Shown piece by piece: positions 60,538 to 64,000 of a stretch of 64,000 bases of DNA. The stretch lies in the NCBI RefSeq assembly GCF_900163665.1, contig NZ_FUIA01000014.1, positions 1 through 64,000 on the forward strand. The letters run 5' to 3'. Each line of letters opens with the position of its first letter. Position 1 is the stretch's first letter. The position numbers and the translations under genes are program-made. Under the pieces are notes generated by a model. The model ran no database searches, was not told the origin of the DNA, and saw only the letters and a list, made by a program, of their open reading frames with translations. This stretch comes from Frigoribacterium sp. JB110 (GTDB lineage Bacteria; Actinomycetota; Actinomycetes; Actinomycetales; Microbacteriaceae).

Positions 60538-62673
60538 TTACTCGATGCCGCGGATGGACGGGGTGTGGAAGGGGCCGCCTGCGGCGCGGGCGGCGGCGCC
60601 CGAACGGTCGAGGTAAGGCGTCACGCCGCCGTCCACGAACGGCCAGCCCGCGCCGAGGATGAGCGCCAGGTCGATGTCCTCGACCTCGGGGACGACGCCC
60701 TCATCGAGCATGATCCGGATCTCCCTGGCCAGCTCGTCCTGCACGTTGCGCAGGATCTCGTCCTCGGTCATGGGGGAGTCACCGACGGAGACGGCCTTCG
60801 CGGCCTTCTTCGACCATCCGGTGATGACACCCTTCTTGTCGCGCTCGAGGGGCGAGTCGATCTCGGCGGCGGCATGCAGATTCGCCGAGCTGTGGAACCG
60901 CTCGGGGAAATGGTGCACCATCGTGTCCTGCACGTGCGCCGCGACCTTCCAGCCGACGAGGTCGATGAGCTCGAACGGGCCCATCGGCAGCCCGAGCGGG
61001 ACGAACGCCTGCTCGACCTCTGTCAACGGCGTGCCGACGTCGACGGCGCGCGCCGCCTCGCCCATCACCTTCGCCAGCAGGCGGTTGACGATGAAGCCCG
61101 GTGCATCGGCCGAGCCGATGGCGTTCTTGCGCAGCTTCTTCGCGACCACGTATCCGGTGCTGAGCGCTTCATCGCTTGCCTGCGGCGTGCGCACCACCTC
61201 GACCAGCGGCATCACGGCCACAGGGTTGAAGAAGTGGAAGCCGATCAGGCGCTCCGGGTTCGCCAGCACGGAGCCGATCTCCTCGACCGACAGCGACGAC
61301 GTGTTGGTGGCGAGGATGGCCTCGGGGGAGACGATCTGCTCGATCTCGCGGAACACCTGCTGCTTGACGCCGATCTCCTCGAAGACAGCCTCGATGACGA
61401 AGTCGGCGTCGGCGAAGTCGCTCTTGTCGACGGTGCCTGTCACGAGCGCGCGGAGGCGGTTCGCCGTGTCTGCGTCGACGCGGCCCTTGTCCTCGAGCTT
61501 GCCGATCTCCTCACGGATGTAGCCGATGCCCTTGTCGACTCGTGCCTGGTCGACGTCGGTGATGACGACGGGAACCTGCAGGCGCCGCACGAACAGCAGC
61601 GCGAACTGGCTCGCCATCAGGCCCGCACCGATGACGCCGACCTTGTTGACGGGGCGGGCGATCGACTTGTCCGGTGCGCCGACTGGCCGCTTGGCGCGCT
61701 TCTGCACGAGGTCGAACGCATACATCGACGCGGCGAACTGGTCGCCGACGATCAGGTCGCTGAGCGCCTCGTCCTCCCGGGCGAAGCCCTCCTCCCGCGT
61801 GCCCGACCGTGCCTTCTCGAGCAGTTCGAGGGCACGGTAGGGTGAGCGCGGCACGGTGCCGATCTTCGACTCGAGCATGCCGCGGGCGATCTTGATGGCC
61901 GCCGGCCACTTCACCGTCTTCTCGATCTTGCCCGGCTGGTGGGGCCTGTCGACCCGGATGTCGCCGGTCAGCACGCCGTCCGCCCAGGCCAGTGACGACT
62001 CCAGATAGGCGGAGGGGGAGAAGATGGCATCGAAGATGCCGAGGTCCTTCGCCTGCTGCGGCTTCAGGGTGCGGTTCTGCTTGAGCGGGTTCGAGATGAC
62101 GACTTCGAGCGCGTTCTCGATGCCGATCAGGTTCGGGAGCAGGTACGCACCGCCCCATCCGGGCACGATGCCGAGGAACACCTCGGGCAGCGCCACGGCG
62201 GCCGCAGACGAATCGATGGTGCGGTAGGTCGAGTTGAGCGCGATCTCCAGCCCGCCGCCGAGCGCGAGACCGTTCACGAACGCGAAGCTCGGAACGCCCA
62301 GGTCGCTCAGCCTGCCCAGCACCTGATGGCCGCGCTGCGCGATCAGCTGCGCGTTCTGCTTCGACTGCAGAGCCGTGATCTGCGAGAGATCGGCCCCGGC
62401 AGCGAAGATGTACGGCTTGCCCGTGATCGCCACGGCGTCGATCTCTCCATCGGCTGCCCGGGCGCTGAGAGCGTCGAGCGTGTCGTTCAGCTCCGTCAGC
62501 GTGCGCGGCCCCAGCGTGTTGGGCCGCGTGTGGTCACGGCCGTTGTGCAGTGTGATCAGCGCCAGCGTGCGACCGCTGGCGAGCGTCACGTCGCGCACGA
62601 GCGAGTGGGTGACGACCTCGTCGACGGAGGCGTCGTCGAGCGGGGTGAAGTCGATCGATGCGTAGTCGGTCAT
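60538..62673 (-). CDS. fadJ: Multifunctional beta-oxidation enzyme (enoyl-CoA hydratase / 3-hydroxyacyl-CoA dehydrogenase)
   Basis: Fatty-acid oxidation alpha subunit, 711 residues. The N-terminal crotonase domain contains the oxyanion-hole motifs [17 protein letters not shown] and [17 protein letters not shown], and [18 protein letters not shown]. The C-terminal 3-hydroxyacyl-CoA dehydrogenase has NAD-binding [17 protein letters not shown] and the catalytic His in [22 protein letters not shown] 62673 is 5 bp after the thiolase stop, forming an operon that makes a two-subunit oxidation complex. FadB is the alternative name. Confidence 0.94.
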   Translation of the reverse strand: MTDYASIDFTPLDDASVDEVVTHSLVRDVTLASGRTLALITLHNGRDHTRPNTLGPRTLTELNDTLDALSARAADGEIDAVAITGKPYIFAAGADLSQITALQSKQNAQLIAQRGHQVLGRLSDLGVPSFAFVNGLALGGGLEIALNSTYRTIDSSAAAVALPEVFLGIVPGWGGAYLLPNLIGIENALEVVISNPLKQNRTLKPQQAKDLGIFDAIFSPSAYLESSLAWADGVLTGDIRVDRPHQPGKIEKTVKWPAAIKIARGMLESKIGTVPRSPYRALELLEKARSGTREEGFAREDEALSDLIVGDQFAASMYAFDLVQKRAKRPVGAPDKSIARPVNKVGVIGAGLMASQFALLFVRRLQVPVVITDVDQARVDKGIGYIREEIGKLEDKGRVDADTANRLRALVTGTVDKSDFADADFVIEAVFEEIGVKQQVFREIEQIVSPEAILATNTSSLSVEEIGSVLANPERLIGFHFFNPVAVMPLVEVVRTPQASDEALSTGYVVAKKLRKNAIGSADAPGFIVNRLLAKVMGEAARAVDVGTPLTEVEQAFVPLGLPMGPFELIDLVGWKVAAHVQDTMVHHFPERFHSSANLHAAAEIDSPLERDKKGVITGWSKKAAKAVSVGDSPMTEDEILRNVQDELAREIRIMLDEGVVPEVEDIDLALILGAGWPFVDGGVTPYLDRSGAAARAAGGPFHTPSIRGIE

Positions 62674-62678
62674 GCGTG

Positions 62679-63887
62679 TCACTTCCGCTTCTTCTTGCCG
62701 GTGTAGTTCGGGTTCTCCCAGACGACCGATCCGCCCTGACCCAGGCCGACGCACATCGCGGTGAGGCCGTAGCGGACGTCGGGGCGCTCGGCGAACTGGG
62801 CGGCGAGCTGGATCATCAGACGCACACCGGATGCCGCAAGCGGGTGCCCGAGGGCGATCGCACCGCCCCACTGGTTCACGCGCGGGTCGTCGTCATCGAT
62901 GCCGAAGTGATCGAGGAACGACAGCACCTGCACGGCGAAGGCCTCGTTCAGCTCGAACAGCCCGATGTCCTCGATCGAGAGCCCCGCCTTGGCGAGTGCC
63001 TTCTCGGTCGACGGGATCGGGCCGATGCCCATGATCTCGGGCTGCACACCGGAGAACGCGAACGAGACCATCCGCATCTTCGGAGCCAACCCGAGCTCGG
63101 TGACGGCCTGGCCGCCGGCGAGCAGACTGATCGTCGCCCCGTCCGTGAGCGGCGATGCCGTGCCGGCGGTGACCCGGCCGTGCGGCCGGAACGGAGTCTT
63201 CAGCTCGGCGAGACCCTGCAACGTGGTCTCCGGCCGGCGGCCCTCGTCTTCGGTCGCCAGCCCGAACGCTCCGTCGGCGCTCTGAACCGACACCGGGACG
63301 AGATCCGGCTGAATTCTGCCTGCCTCGTAGGCCGCCTGCACCTTCTGCTGACTGAGCATGCCGAAGCGATCGGCGCGCTCCTTGGTCAGGTGAGGGAATC
63401 GGTCGTGGATGCGCTCTGCGGTCACGCCCATGTTGAGCGCCTCGGGGTCGACCAGACGCTCGGCGACGAACCGCGGATTCGGGTCGGCGTTCGCTCCGAT
63501 CGGGTGCCTGCCCATGTGCTCGACGCCACCTGCGATGGCGACGTCGTACATGCCGACTCCGATCGAGGCTCCCATCGTCGTGACCGATGTCATGGCGCCG
63601 GCGCACATCCGCTCGATCGCCAGACCTGGAACGCTCTGGGGCAGACCGGCGAGGATCGCCGTGCTGCGCCCCAGGGTCAGGCCCTGGTCTCCGGTCTGCG
63701 ACGTCGCGGCGATGGCGACATCGTCCACGCGATCCTTCGGGACCTCCTCGTTGCGATCCATCAGACCCACCATCGCCTTCACGACGAGATCGTCTGCGCG
63801 CGTCTGCGCGTACATTCCCTTTTCTCCTGCGCGCCCGAAGGGCGTGCGCACTCCGTCTACGAAATAGACGTCCGAGAGCTCGGCCAC
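62679..63887 (-). CDS. fadA: Acetyl-CoA acyltransferase (3-ketoacyl-CoA thiolase)
   Basis: Thiolase that releases acetyl-CoA at the end of each beta-oxidation cycle; partner of the adjacent FadJ. GTG 63887 with GGGAGG 4 nt upstream gives 402 residues. The acyl-accepting Cys is in IERMCAGAMTSV; other signatures are ELNEAFAVQVL, GGAIALGHPLAASGVR (His) and MCVGLGQGGSVVWE (second Cys). Could also act on other short acyl-CoAs, but pairing with fadJ supports beta-oxidation. Confidence 0.95.
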   Translation of the reverse strand: MAELSDVYFVDGVRTPFGRAGEKGMYAQTRADDLVVKAMVGLMDRNEEVPKDRVDDVAIAATSQTGDQGLTLGRSTAILAGLPQSVPGLAIERMCAGAMTSVTTMGASIGVGMYDVAIAGGVEHMGRHPIGANADPNPRFVAERLVDPEALNMGVTAERIHDRFPHLTKERADRFGMLSQQKVQAAYEAGRIQPDLVPVSVQSADGAFGLATEDEGRRPETTLQGLAELKTPFRPHGRVTAGTASPLTDGATISLLAGGQAVTELGLAPKMRMVSFAFSGVQPEIMGIGPIPSTEKALAKAGLSIEDIGLFELNEAFAVQVLSFLDHFGIDDDDPRVNQWGGAIALGHPLAASGVRLMIQLAAQFAERPDVRYGLTAMCVGLGQGGSVVWENPNYTGKKKRK

Positions 63888-63959
63888 TCTGCCTCCCTTG
63901 TTGGATGCCTCCAGCCTATGGGGATCCCACACGGCGGGGGCGAGTCGGTTGGGCAGTGT

Positions 63960-64000
63960 CTACGAAGCGGGTTCCGCGGCATCGTCGACTGGTTGGGCGG
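63960..64000 (-). CDS. C-terminal end of a minus-strand gene, cut by the window edge
   Basis: Reading leftwards from the edge, one frame gives AQPVDDAAEPAS and a TAG stop at 63960-63962, composition typical of a disordered C-terminus. It precedes fadA by 72 bp on the same strand. In related actinobacteria this position is usually ribonuclease D (rnd), but nothing in 13 residues proves it. Confidence 0.4.
   Translation of the reverse strand, partial: AQPVDDAAEPAS

Overview
The window is high-GC chromosomal DNA from an actinobacterium, most likely Microbacterium or a close relative in Microbacteriaceae. Reasons: the lineage-typical small families (DUF4191, DUF4193, DUF3093, DUF3710, DUF3159, DUF7455), SepH, PAC2, a sigA-murT-gatD-like cluster, the glgP-B-C-A-X glycogen cluster, the imuA-imuB-dnaE2 mutasome and many GTG starts. 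There is no rRNA, tRNA, CRISPR array, prophage or transposase. It reads as core chromosome with one accessory carbohydrate locus at the left edge.

Layout. 1-8 kb: two secreted, wall-anchored GH92 alpha-mannosidases behind a LacI-type operator. 8.1-9.5 kb: a decayed region with a multiply frameshifted gene and a small membrane protein. 9.5-13.8 kb: glnA with a GlnR-like box, an RDD protein, DUF4191 and an unidentified single-pass membrane protein. 13.9-18.6 kb: the 2-oxoacid dehydrogenase E2 (sucB), lpdA and pepA. 18.7-23.3 kb: PAC2, the primary sigma factor, and a MurT/GatD-like pair. 23.4-29.1 kb: dnaE2, imuB, imuA (minus strand). 29.3-31.0 kb: two tandem alanine-racemase-like genes. 31.2-37.6 kb: DUF7455, topoisomerase IV parE and parC (convergent), an alkaline-phosphatase-superfamily phosphodiesterase. 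37.6-47.1 kb: glgX, glgA, glgC, glgB, glgP. 47.3-51.5 kb: sepH, DUF4193, DUF3093, dut, DUF3710, DUF3159. 51.7-56.7 kb: acnA and dxs. 56.8-60.5 kb: a two-gene heterodimeric ABC exporter. 60.5-63.9 kb: the fatty-acid beta-oxidation pair fadJ/fadA, then the probable last codons of a minus-strand gene cut by the window edge.

Two systems deserve attention. (1) The GatD-like partner of MurT has lost the glutaminase Cys, His and glutamine-binding motif, and MurT has lost its Cys4 zinc ribbon. Because Microbacteriaceae build B-type peptidoglycan, in which the D-Glu alpha-carboxyl carries an amino acid rather than an amide, the pair may be an amino-acid (glycine?) ligase instead of an amidotransferase. 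(2) The two Alr-like proteins have complementary active-site losses: one keeps the PLP lysine half, the other the catalytic tyrosine/Met-Asp half, so an obligate heterodimer would rebuild one complete site.

Regulation visible in sequence: at least eight genes show a TANNNT hexamer 6-8 nt before the start codon, which implies leaderless transcripts. Many operons end in strong hairpins, including an intergenic palindromic repeat present twice. The only stretch over 300 bp without an intact gene is about 8.0-8.86 kb, which holds a terminator and the pseudogene.
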